Shown one piece after another: positions 6,750-12,747 of a DNA stretch of 15,315 bases. Location: contig MU647537.1 of assembly GCA_026770585.1 (NCBI GenBank), forward strand, positions 1-15,315, written 5' to 3'. Source of the stretch: Baffinella frigidus. Its lineage: Eukaryota > Cryptophyceae > Cryptomonadales > Baffinellaceae. The notes under the pieces are model-generated. The model saw only the letters and a program-made list of their open reading frames with translations. It was not told the origin of the DNA and searched no databases. The position numbers were made by a program, and so were the translations under genes. Position 1 is the stretch's first letter; every line of letters begins with the position of its first letter.

Positions 6750-7011
6750 GAAGCCCTCACATTTGGTCCCGAAGTTTGCACTTCCTCTGCCCGGAGCGCC
6801 GCGATTTGGAGGTGCGAGTCCCCTCCCCCTACCGCCCTCTCTCTCTCCCTCTCTCAGTCGCGATTAACGCTCTCCGTCCGGACAAGAGCCTACCCGGGGT
6901 CAAATCGTAAATAACCTTTGATTGCAAAAGGTGACAGGTTTTGTACCACAACAATACTTTTGCACTTTTTGTACCAAATTCATACATCACGGCCGGGTCC
7001 TTGACCGAAAT
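6750..7011. other. No gene recognised; CT-rich tract and short repeats
   Basis: 6816-6860 is pyrimidine-rich (CCTCTCTCTCTCCCTCTCTC). At about 6937-6980 the word TTTTGTACCA occurs twice around ACAATACTTTTGCACT. I see no coding frame, RNA gene or element edge. Confidence 0.4.
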
Positions 7012-7114
7012 GTCCTCCCCGTGCTGAAGAGAGAGAGGAGGAACTGCCGCCCTATCCTGTGCCAGCTGCCGCCCTAGAGAGGATTATCAATATCCTGTGC
7101 CAGCTGCCACCCTA
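7012..7114. repeat. Inner flank of right arm: ~37-bp tandem duplication
   Basis: ATCCTGTGCCAGCTGCCGCC with CTAGAGAGGATTATCAAT (about 7054-7091) is immediately repeated as ATCCTGTGCCAGCTGCCACC with CTAGAGAGATTGATAAT (7093-7129), where the second copy merges into the right arm. CCTCCCCGTGCTGAAGAGAG at about 7014 matches CCTCCCGTGCTGAAGAAGCA at about 7247, outside the arm. Confidence 0.75.
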
Positions 7115-7265
7115 GAGAGATTGATAATTTATTGCCAAACAACCAGCGTCAGCGCCGCACATGCTCGACGCATTGTGCCACTTACTGTACCACGTGTCGG
7201 CCGCTCATACGAGCATTTTCCGGGTGGATTCCAACTCCACCTCCTACCTCCCGTGCTGAAGAAGC
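7115..7265 (-). repeat. Right arm of long inverted duplication
   Basis: This is the reverse of 5821-5949: AGATTGATAATTTATTGCCA, AACAACCAGCGTCAGCGCC, ACGCATTGTGCCAC, GCCGCTCATACGAGC and AACTCCACCTCC. The arms differ at scattered positions and short indels, so they are not a recent perfect duplication. The region between the arms is about 1.17 kb. The weak A-box-like word noted for the left arm is retained here (GTGGCACAATGCG on the minus strand). Confidence 0.82.
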
Positions 7266-7513
7266 AGTACAACCACCCTTAGCCTTTCTCCTCCACGCAA
7301 GATCCTTGACGGGGGAATTTCGTGGCTGGTATTGGAGCCATTGGCTGGTATTTGAGCCATTTTCATTGTTTCATAGGAGAAATCATAGGATAAATTACTA
7401 ACGCATAGATAATTTTGCTTATGAATCCTAATTAAATCAATTACCCCCCCCAACAATCCTGGGAGGCGATATCTGCGCAGACGAGCAACTGCCGCACCTG
7501 CTCCTTCCTCCTT
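7266..7513. other. No gene recognised; AT-rich spacer
   Basis: TGGCTGGTATTGGAGCCATT is followed by TGGCTGGTATTTGAGCCATT, a 20-bp tandem duplication with one difference (about 7322-7361). 7361-7440 is AT-rich. No coding or RNA signal is visible. Confidence 0.45.
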
Positions 7514-7675
7514 TAAGGTCCTTCAGGGGTTTTGGGTCCTTCAGGCTAAAAGGAGGTTCTCCGAGCTCCCAACATACGCGGACACTGGAACTGGTTCTGC
7601 GGGAAAGCCATGCCTCCTTTCGGATCACATCAAGCTCCCGGTGCAGATGATCGTGTCGGAAACCGGCTAAAGGGT
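7514..7675 (+). repeat. A/B interspersed repeat: subfamily A, copy 4
   Basis: A forward copy. The 9-bp block is degraded (AGGTCCTTCAGGGGTTTTGG then GTCCTTCAGG). It continues CCGAGCTCCCAACATACGCG, GACACTGGAACTGGTTCTGC, AAGCCATGCCTCCTTTCGGA, TCACATCAAGCTCCCGGTGC and AAACCGGCTAAAGGGTGATC. The words after the core (GTGTTTGAGTTAAACCAAGT near 7690) match module iii of the composite units further right. Confidence 0.87.
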
Positions 7676-7732
7676 GATCCCCAAGTTGGGTGTTTGAGTT
7701 AAACCAAGTAGGTTCGCGCTTGCACACTATCC

Positions 7733-7838
7733 GTCCGAGCTCCCAACATAGGCTGACACGGTCCTTTGGGTCCTTGAGGTTTTAAATGCTCCCAACATAG
7801 CCCAACGCCAAGCCCTTCCGTAGAAAGGACTGCAGAGG
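7733..7838 (+). repeat. A fragment joined to B copy 1
   Basis: CCGAGCTCCCAACATAGGCT (7735 on) is a cut-off subfamily A fragment. It runs into GGTCCTTTGGGTCCTTGAGG, then GTTTTAAATGCTCCCAACAT, AGCCCAACGCCAAGCCCTTC and CGTAGAAAGGACTGCAGAGG, which are subfamily B. The copy stops at the 9-bp block of the next B copy at 7840. It shows that A and B share the same head and 9-bp block and differ in the body. Confidence 0.8.
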
Positions 7839-7839
7839 A

Positions 7840-8310
7840 TCTTTTAGGTCCTTTAGGTTTTAAATGCTCCCAACATACGCCAACAACACGCCTTTCCGTA
7901 GAAAGGACTGCAGAGAAAGCATTTTTGCTTTCGGATCGCGTTCAGCTCTCCAGTGCAGAGGCTCGTGTAGATGAGACCCCGCTTAGGAGGAGAGACACCT
8001 GTCCGACCGAGGCTCACATGTAGAGGGGATACAGGGCGGTTCTCTTGGGGTGTTTGATTGCTTCCAAGTAGGATCGCGCTCGCCCACGCACCGAACCCAG
8101 GTCAGCCTTTATGGGGCTTATGGTATCTTAAGGTTGAAGTTTAGGAGCTTCAATCACGGATACCCCACAAGATGAGAGGGATTGTGTGGGGGGGTGAGGT
8201 GAAATCAGTCGACACCAAAGGTGAAAGGAGAGCAATGTGGTTGTGAAGGTGATTCCGAGAGCCATTCAAATACATATAGCGCACGCACCGACCGAAGTAA
8301 ACCCAAAACG
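7840..8310 (+). repeat. Composite repeat unit 1 (starts with B copy 2)
   Basis: First of three same-direction composite units. Modules in order: 9-bp block (TTTTAGGTCCTTTAGG); B body to about 7972 (GTTTTAAATGCTCCCAACAT, AGAAAGCATTTTTGCTTTCG, TCTCCAGTGCAGAGGCTCGT); GAGGGGATACAGGGCGGTTC and GGGGTGTTTGA (about 8014-8057); GTCAGCC and a 43-bp hairpin at 8122-8164; GGATTGTGTGGGGGGGTGAG and AATCAGTCGACACCAAAGG (about 8179-8222). No open frame spans the unit. Confidence 0.8.
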
Positions 8311-8315
8311 ATAAA

Positions 8316-8729
8316 ACCTCCTTTAGGTCCTTTAGGTTCTTCGAGCTCCCAACATAGGCGGACACTGGAACTGGTTCTGCAGAGAAGCCATGCTTCCTTT
8401 CGGATCACATTCAGGCCCCCCGGTGCAGAGGATCACTGCATAAACCGGCTAAAGGGTATCCTCATCGGGTGTGTGAAGGTATTCAAAAAGTTCCCATTCA
8501 CACACACACCAGGATAAAACAAGTCGGCTGAAGGCCCATAATGGTATCCTATCGTTCAGCTCATAGGAGCTCCAACCACGGATACCTCAGGTGTCAAGCC
8601 AGACAAATGTAGAGGTTTTCCCCAATGCACGGAAGTCAGCAAAGTTAAGGGGGAGAGAACGGTGGATGTGCAAAGTTAATGGCAATCCGAGCGTCAGAAA
8701 ACAACAACAACAACACCAACAGCCTCCCA
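8316..8729 (+). repeat. Composite repeat unit 2 (starts with A copy 6)
   Basis: Begins with the 9-bp block (CCTTTAGGTCCTTTAGG), then a full subfamily A body: TTCTTCGAGCTCCCAACATA, GGCGGACACTGGAACTGGTT, AGCCATGCTTCCTTTCGGAT, CACATTCAGGCCCCCCGGTG, and AAACCGGCTAAAGGGTATCC to about 8460. It continues with CATCGGGTGTGTGA, AAGTCGGC and a 44-bp hairpin at 8543-8586. It lacks the GTGTGGGGGGGTGAGG module but has TTTTCCCCAATGCACGGAAG, TCAGCAAAGTTAAG and CAATCCGAGCGTCAGAAAAC, ending in (CAA)n at about 8701-8716. Confidence 0.8.
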
Positions 8730-8730
8730 G

Positions 8731-9180
8731 TGATCCTTTAGGTCCTTGAGGTTTTAATTTTTCCAAACATAGCCCAACGACACGCCCCTCTGTGGAAAGG
8801 ATCTGCATAGAAAGCATTTTTGCTTTCGGATCGCATTTAGCTCTCCAGTGCAGAGGCTCGTGAAGAGGGGATACAGGGCGGTTCTCTAGGGGTGTTTGAG
8901 TTAGACCAAAAAGGCACAGGCGCGCACACACACCAAACCCAAGTCAGCCATTCTGAGGCTCATGGTATCCCATGGTTGGAGCATAGGAGCGTCAACCACG
9001 GATACCCCAGAGAAAACAGGATTCGAGAAGGTGAGATGGGTTGTGTGGGGGGGTGAGGTGGAATCAGTCAAGACACCAGAGGTGAAATGAGAAAGATTTG
9101 GTTGTGTAGGAGTTTCCCCCAATGTACGGACGTCAGCAAAGTTAAGGGCAATCCAAACGGCAGAAAACACCACCAGCAGG
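8731..9180 (+). repeat. Composite repeat unit 3 (starts with B copy 3)
   Basis: The most complete unit. 9-bp block (GATCCTTTAGGTCCTTGAGG); B body (AGAAAGCATTTTTGCTTTCG, CTCTCCAGTGCAGAGGCTCG); GAGGGGATACAGGGCGGTTC with TAGGGGTGTTTGAGTTAGAC; AAGTCAGCC with a 43-bp hairpin at 8964-9006; GGTTGTGTGGGGGGGTGAGG with TGGAATCAGTCAAGACACCA; TTTCCCCCAATGTACGGACG with TCAGCAAAGTTAAGGGCAAT and CAGAAAACACC to about 9172. It therefore contains modules found separately in units 1 and 2. Confidence 0.82.
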
Positions 9181-9530
9181 ACATCAAAATAAATGTGGCT
9201 GTACAGAGTGCAGCTGTACAAAAGACACATGGAGACCGACTCGTCTCTGTTAGGGTCTACCTAAGTACAACTACTTTTAGGGATTCGCCTCCACCTACAG
9301 TTGCGCGACAGAACGTTTCTGAATTACATTTATATGCGACATGTCGGTGTCCTCTCAGGCTCATACCCCACCTACTCATGCGACAGTCTACGTGTTCGGC
9401 TCGCCTAAAACACTCAATTAATCGCCCAGTTGCGTTAGCAACCACCCTCATTAGCACCCACCACCGTTAGCACTGTCAAACACCCACCCATTATAGCGCC
9501 TAATGGTATTGGCATTCTCACGTCACGTGA
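9181..9530. other. No gene recognised; ~16-bp degenerate tandem near 9430-9480
   Basis: GCGTTAGCAACCACCCTCAT, TAGCACCCACCACC and GTTAGCACTGTCAAACACCC form about three degenerate units built on TTAGCA-CCACC (about 9433-9490). CTCACGTCACGTGAGG at about 9518-9533 is a near-palindrome containing CACGTG, a bZIP/bHLH-type core, but no gene start nearby gives it a role. Confidence 0.45.
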
Positions 9531-9532
9531 GG

Positions 9533-9627
9533 TGTAAGGGGTTGGGGGTTAAGAGTTGGGGGTTAGGGATCAGAGGTTAGGGGTGAGGGGTTAGGGAATT
9601 GAGGTTAGGTGTTAGGGGTTGGGGGCA
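9533..9627 (+). repeat. Interstitial telomere-type array 4 (GGGGTTA/GGGTTAG variants)
   Basis: About 95 bp of degenerate G-rich units (GGGGTTGGGGGTTAAGAGTT, GGGGGTTAGGGATCAGAGGT and so on), lacking the third T of the TTTAGGG arrays. The G-rich strand is on plus. It is more degenerate than arrays 1-3. Confidence 0.75.
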
Positions 9628-9702
9628 AGTCACACGCGTCAGAGCCAATCCACACGTGTTAGAGCTAACCCACTCGCGTCAATGCCCACTAAAACGAGTC
9701 AG
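9628..9702 (+). repeat. ~21-bp ACGCGTCAGAGC-type tandem, part 1
   Basis: Degenerate units: TCACACGCGTCAGAGCCAAT, CCACACGTGTTAGAGCTAAC, CCACTCGCGTCAATGCCCAC and AAAACGAGTCAGTTAG. The repeat resumes after the TTTAGTG array at about 9806-9915 with AAACGCGTCAGAATCAACCC, AGACGCGTCAGAGACAATC, CACACGCGTTAGAACCCC and CACACACGTCACAGCC. The two halves were probably one array, split by the TTTAGTG block. Confidence 0.7.
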
Positions 9703-9764
9703 TTAGTGTCTAGTGTTTAGTGTTTAGTGTTTAGTGTTTAGTGTTTAGTGTATAGTGTTTAGTG
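9703..9764 (+). repeat. TTTAGTG heptamer array (forward)
   Basis: Nine heptamers or near-heptamers: TTAGTG, TCTAGTG, five consecutive TTTAGTG at 9716-9750, TATAGTG, TTTAGTG. It is a one-base variant of the TTTAGGG motif. The same variant appears on the other strand as five perfect CACTAAA units at 10785-10819. Confidence 0.93.
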
Positions 9765-9805
9765 CAACTTGAGACAGTCGGTCGACCCGAGTGAGGCAGA
9801 GCTTG

Positions 9806-9915
9806 AAAAACGCGTCAGAATCAACCCAGACGCGTCAGAGACAATCAGAGCCAGCCCAAACTCGTTAAATTTCACCCCACCACACGCGTTAGAACCCCGC
9901 CACACACGTCACAGC
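9806..9915 (+). repeat. ~21-bp ACGCGTCAGAGC-type tandem, part 2
   Basis: Continuation of the degenerate tandem at 9628-9702. Shared word ACGCGT(C/T)AGA recurs at about 9810, 9831 and 9886. The units vary in length because of indels. Confidence 0.65.
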
Positions 9916-9931
9916 CTTTTTTAAAAGGCTC

Positions 9932-10004
9932 TGTAGTGGACGTGACTGAGCGGACGTGACCTGTGTAAAGTCACTCTGGGATCCTACATGGGGCAATATC
10001 CCCA
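9932..10004 (-). mobile_element. TGGGGATACT palindromic element, copy 3 (truncated)
   Basis: GTAGTGGACGTGACTG, GTAAAGTCACTCTGGGATCC and TACATGGGGCAATATCCCCA match the right half of copy 2 at 6648-6749. The left terminal repeat is absent. Instead there is a local duplication of GGACGTGAC, at 9938 and 9953. The left break lies next to TTTTTTAAAAGGCTCT. Confidence 0.78.
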
Positions 10005-10305
10005 GACTCCCCCTCACGAGGCTGCGAGGGGTGAGTGGATGATCCTATTAGTAGCCCCAGACTCTGACGTGCTTATTGATATTAGTAAAAAAGGCTCTGA
10101 CGTGCTTATCTTCGTATACTGTTGTATACTCGGTGATATATGACTCTGGGTAGGTGACTCTCTAGAGCATCTTTCTGCTCTCGCGTGTCGCCTCCTTGAT
10201 ATTAATCCCTCCGCCTCGTACTCCAATCGTGCTTATTGATATTAATCCCTCCGCCTCGTATTTGCTACAAAGTTGACGAATTTGTACTGCAACATATCAA
10301 CTCCA
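10005..10305. repeat. 40-bp direct repeats and related GTGCTTATTGATATTA words
   Basis: TTGATATTAATCCCTCCGCC followed by TCGTA occurs at 10196-10220 and identically at 10236-10260, giving a 40-bp repeat period. GTGCTTATTGATATTAGTAA at about 10068 and GACGTGCTTATC at about 10098 are related, more diverged copies. A minus-strand open frame crosses the region, but it is explained by the repeats and I do not call it a gene. No other feature is seen to 10305. Confidence 0.75.
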
Positions 10306-10425
10306 AAGCCTAAACCCTAAACCCTAATAAACCCTAAACCAAAAACCCTAAACCCTAAACTAAGCCCCCATCCCTCAACTCTAACACAAAACAATAAAGC
10401 CTGAACCCTATACCCGAACAAATAA
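10306..10425 (-). repeat. Interstitial telomere-type array 5 (CCCTAAA on plus)
   Basis: Degenerate CCCTAAA units, so the G-rich strand is on minus, opposite to arrays 1-4. The best stretch is CCTAAACCCTAAACCCTAAT at about 10309, then mixed variants. It lies inside the presumed last intron of the gene whose final exon starts at 10838. Confidence 0.88.
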
Positions 10426-10431
10426 TCTCTG

Positions 10432-10635
10432 CAAGGGTACCTCGATAATAAGAAATCGGGGGTACCTCGCTCATAAGAAACCGCCCCCCCCTAGGACCCT
10501 GCAGTAGGGCTATGCCTAGGGCCCTATGGTGGTCCTAGGGGGGTGGGCGTTTCTTATGAGCGAGGTACCCCTGCAGGCATAGGGCTATTGTAGGGTCCTA
10601 CGAGGAGGCGCTTTTTTATGAGCGTGGTACCCCTG
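10432..10635. mobile_element. CAGGGGTACC palindromic element pair, one nested in another
   Basis: Outer ends: CAAGGGTACCTCGATAATAA at 10432 and GAGCGTGGTACCCCTG ending at 10635. Inner element at 10457-10573 (117 bp): CGGGGGTACCTCGCTCATAA and, at the right, TTATGAGCGAGGTACCCCTG. Both carry the family interior (GCAGTAGGGCTATGCCTAGG and CATAGGGCTATTGTAGGGTC). The outer copy retains only its left arm and right half, so the inner one replaced or split part of it. No TA flanks are visible on either. The nest lies in the presumed intron. Confidence 0.83.
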
Positions 10636-10640
10636 TCATC

Positions 10641-10821
10641 CAAAACACATAATCCTAAACCCTAAACCCTCAACCCCAGACAATAGACCATAAACCATAA
10701 ACCATCAACCAGAAACCAAAAACCCTGATACAGAAACCTAAACACTTCACCCTACACTTTACACCCTAAACCCTAAACCCTAAACACTAAACACTAAACA
10801 CTAAACACTAAACACTAAACC
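10641..10821 (-). repeat. Interstitial telomere-type array 6 (CCCTAAA, ACCATAA and CACTAAA)
   Basis: C-rich heptamers on plus: CCTAAACCCTAAACCCTCAA, then ACCATAAACCATAAACCATC, mixed variants, three CCCTAAA at about 10764-10784, and five perfect CACTAAA units at 10785-10819. The array ends about 16 bases before the likely splice acceptor, so it would form nearly the whole 3' end of the intron. Confidence 0.9.
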
Positions 10822-10837
10822 CTATCCTTCTTGACAG
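10813..10837 (+). promoter_or_regulatory. Probable 3' splice site with branch-point-like repeat
   Basis: CCCTATCCTTCTTGACAG gives a short pyrimidine-rich stretch ending in AG at 10836-10837, followed by an exon that opens GTCTGG. The in-frame stop TGA at 10832-10834 bars extension of the coding frame upstream, which supports an intron boundary here. The last CACTAAAC (10813-10820) resembles the CTAAY branch-point consensus at a suitable distance of about 19 nt. A second AG at 10845-10846 (GGCAG) would also keep the frame and is an alternative acceptor. Confidence 0.6.
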
Positions 10838-11185
10838 GTCTGGCAGGTGAAGGGAGACTTCATGGACGGGATCTCAGCGAAGCAACTCGCAGACACGATC
10901 CACGCTAAGCCGTGGGACGTGCCCGGTCCCACTAGCCGCTCACAGATAGGGAAGAAGACCTTTAAAACAGGCGTCGCCTTCGAATCCTGGATAACAATGG
11001 AACCAGGATTGAAGGGAGACGTGTGGGTGCGGTTCAACCCAAACTTCGTAGGATCTGCCGCAGCGGGTACTGGGAGGAAGGACGGCCGTACATTAGAATT
11101 GACACAGGAAGGCCTGCTTTTAGAACAGGCTGCGTGGCTCTTGGATGAGCTCGATGAATCTTTCGAAGAGGACGTGGATGAGTAA
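10838..11185 (+). CDS. Terminal coding exon of an unrecognised protein (115 codons, partial)
   Basis: This is the only stretch that reads like real protein. The frame opens VWQVKGDFMDGISAKQLADT, has a basic, threonine-rich middle (RSQIGKKTFKTGVAFESW), a W/V-rich segment (DVWVRFNPNFVGSAAAGTGR), then ELTQEGLLLEQAAWLLDELD, and closes with a strongly acidic tail (ESFEEDVDE) before TAA at 11183. It has mixed composition, amphipathic segments and no repeat bias. I do not recognise the family, and no signal peptide, membrane segment or catalytic motif is apparent. The start is set by the likely acceptor at 10837; upstream exons are not identifiable. If the gene were intronless, the first ATG is 10862, giving 107 residues. 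The upstream intron seems to contain telomere-type arrays and nested palindromic elements. It could also be a captured gene fragment. Confidence 0.68.
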   Translation, partial: VWQVKGDFMDGISAKQLADTIHAKPWDVPGPTSRSQIGKKTFKTGVAFESWITMEPGLKGDVWVRFNPNFVGSAAAGTGRKDGRTLELTQEGLLLEQAAWLLDELDESFEEDVDE

Positions 11186-11311
11186 TAAAAATCGACTCAC
11201 GCTTGGCGTGAATCATGTATATGTATGGCCCTACCTGGGATTAATAAAGAGATCAGTGAAGATGAAACGTGTCTGTATGTACAAACTCATGCACGCACAG
11301 GAGTTGCTTTA
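11186..11311 (+). terminator. Probable 3' untranslated region
   Basis: The stop codon is followed at once by TAAAAATCG and a small hairpin, TCACGC-TTG-GCGTGA, at about 11197-11211. ATTAATAAAG at about 11240 contains AATAAA, a possible poly(A) signal. Many green algae use TGTAA instead, and I see no clear TGTAA here. The palindromic element at 11312 begins about 125 bp after the stop, so it may lie in the 3' UTR or just past the cleavage site. Confidence 0.4.
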
Positions 11312-11426
11312 CAGGGGTACCTCGCTCATAAGAAAACGCCCCCCCTAGGACCACCGTAGGGCCCTAGGCATAGGTCTGCTGTAGGGTCCCAGGGGGAGGC
11401 GGTTTCTTATGAGCAAGGTACCCCTG
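11312..11426. mobile_element. CAGGGGTACC palindromic element with TA flanks (115 bp)
   Basis: The cleanest member of the family. CAGGGGTACCTCGCTCATAA at the left and TTATGAGCAAGGTACCCCTG at the right, with TA immediately outside both ends (11310-11311 and 11427-11428). The interior has CCTAGGACCACCGTAGGGCC, CTAGGCATAG and GTAGGGTCCCAGGGGGAGGC. TA flanks fit insertion at TA, as in Tc1/mariner- and PIF/Harbinger-type elements, but the terminal sequence alone does not assign a superfamily. There is no coding capacity. Confidence 0.88.
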
Positions 11427-11427
11427 T

Positions 11428-11524
11428 ACCCCCCCCCCTAGGACCACCGTAGGGCCCTAGCTAGGCATAGCCCTACTGTAGGGTCCTAGAGGGAGGCGGT
11501 TTCTGATAAGCGAAGTACCCCTGT
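11428..11524. mobile_element. CAGGGGTACC element missing its left arm
   Basis: CCCCCCCCTAGGACCACCGT, GGGCCCTAGCTAGGCATAGC, TACTGTAGGGTCCTAGAGGG and AGGCGGTTTCTGATAAGCGA, ending AAGTACCCCTG then TA. It abuts the previous element directly. The left ~25 bp arm is absent, so the pair may come from one tandem or internal duplication rather than two insertions. Confidence 0.8.
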
Positions 11525-12125
11525 ACATAGTGACCCGCCTGTCTGTCGAGACCAGGGGTTGGGGTGTAGCTTTGGGCTGATGAGACGCACCGCTGAACAG
11601 CACTGTCGGGACATGCAATCGCCACAGCACCAGCATGAAAAGCGTGTACAGGAATATGTTGTTACAGTTTATCTCGAAAAGTACCTGTACAGCTTGGCTG
11701 GGGATCACGGCATTTTCACCTAGGGCAAGGAGTAGCCGCCTGCAAAAAGTTTTTGCACAGATCGAACGCGGACACTATCCTAGGAATTCCATCCAAAGAT
11801 TACTTGATTCGGACCAGGGGTTGAGGTGTGAAGGCCATTTGAAGTTGAGGCACGGAGCTAATAGGCCAAAAAAAAAATTCATTAGAAATTGTAAGGAATT
11901 AACCCCTGAATTAACGACCCTGTTTCGTATTGGGCAGCCTAATTCGGAGCCCGAATTAATTGGATGACGCCGCCAACAAAAGGTCAGATTTTAAACGAAA
12001 CTCCTTTTAAGCGTGAAGCCGCGTCCGTCCACCTGCCCGAAATCGTTCAGCCTCATATCACAAGGGCCGTTCGCACCGCGCGCGCGTGCTCCTCGTGGAG
12101 CGCGCTCGTCCAGCGCGCCATTCCG
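11525..12125. other. No gene recognised; short direct repeat and small palindromes
   Basis: GACCAGGGGTTGGGGTGT (11550) and GACCAGGGGTTGAGGTGT (11813) are direct repeats. TGCAAAAAGTTTTTGCA near 11741 is a 17-bp near-palindrome. A plus-strand frame of about 110 codons (11635-11967) reads through both without recognisable domains; I do not call it. GC content rises sharply from about 12020. Confidence 0.4.
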
Positions 12126-12440
12126 CCACGCCTTCCATCTGTGCGCATGATAAGTTCAGCATCACGTTCAGCCCTCCTCGGACGCGCTGCTCATGCAACG
12201 TGTTGACCCCTGTAGTTCCTTGAAATCCGGAGCAGCACCGCCGTATGCGCGTGCGCGCCCCCGATCGAGCGTGTACACCCGTCGCGCCTTCCAGCTGTGC
12301 GCATGATGAGCTGTCCCGCTTCCGCGCCCAGCCCCTCGCTGGCCTTGATCTGCAGTGGGCTGACGTGAAGGGTCATCGATTAGTTGCAGCGCCAAATCCT
12401 GAGCAGCGCCGCCGCCCGCGCTCGCGCCGCCCCGTTGAGC
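12126..12440 (+). repeat. GC-rich duplication with period about 157 bp
   Basis: CACGCCTTCCATCTGTGCGC followed by ATGATAAGTTC at about 12126 matches CGCGCCTTCCAGCTGTGCGC followed by ATGATGAGCTG at about 12283. Downstream, TTGAAATCCGGAGCAGCACC with GCCGTATGCGCG (about 12220) matches CAAATCCTGAGCAGCGCC with GCCGCCCGCGC (about 12392). A long open frame on plus (12245-12778) and one on minus both cross this block and run into the A repeat, so I treat them as GC-driven chance frames. Confidence 0.6.
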
Positions 12441-12568
12441 CCGCGCATCTGCATCGCCGTGTACGCGCCCGGGGAGCCAAACGGCTCTCTCAGCCCCTCC
12501 CAAGCCGCGCCGCTCCCGAGAACCTGCCATGCTCCCCCTCCCCAGTGGCGCTTCTCCGTTTGGACCCC

Positions 12569-12702
12569 GGTCCTTTAGGTCCTTTAGGTTCTTCGAGCTC
12601 CCAACATAGGCGGACACCGGAACTGATCCTGCAGAAAGGCTATGCTTCCTTTCGGATCACATTCAGCCCCCCCGGTGCAGAAGGATCGCGGCAGAAACCG
12701 AT
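12569..12702 (+). repeat. A/B interspersed repeat: subfamily A, copy 7
   Basis: A forward, well-preserved copy: GGTCCTTTAGGTCCTTTAGG, TTCTTCGAGCTCCCAACATA, GGCGGACACCGGAACTGATC, GGCTATGCTTCCTTTCGGAT, CACATTCAGCCCCCCCGGTG and GATCGCGGCAGAAACCGATC. The 9-bp block has two full units before the body. Confidence 0.9.
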
Positions 12703-12747
12703 CAAATTATGGAGCTTTAATGAACGTCATACAGCAGCACGCACGTT

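Noticed and set aside
5372-8517. Recurring peptides (IRKEAWLFCRTSS, SAYVGSSKNLKDLK) that might suggest a gene family
   Set aside because: They follow the A repeat wherever it occurs, in both orientations and more than one frame. DNA repeat identity explains them without selection on protein.
9518-9533. CACGTG promoter element
   Set aside because: A single near-palindrome with no gene start nearby; too common by chance to call.
10822-11037. Minus-strand frame over the called exon
   Set aside because: It is the antisense shadow of the better-supported plus-strand exon.
11197-11211. Histone-type 3' stem-loop after the exon
   Set aside because: The six-base stem with a three-base loop does not match the histone stem-loop consensus, and the protein is not a histone.
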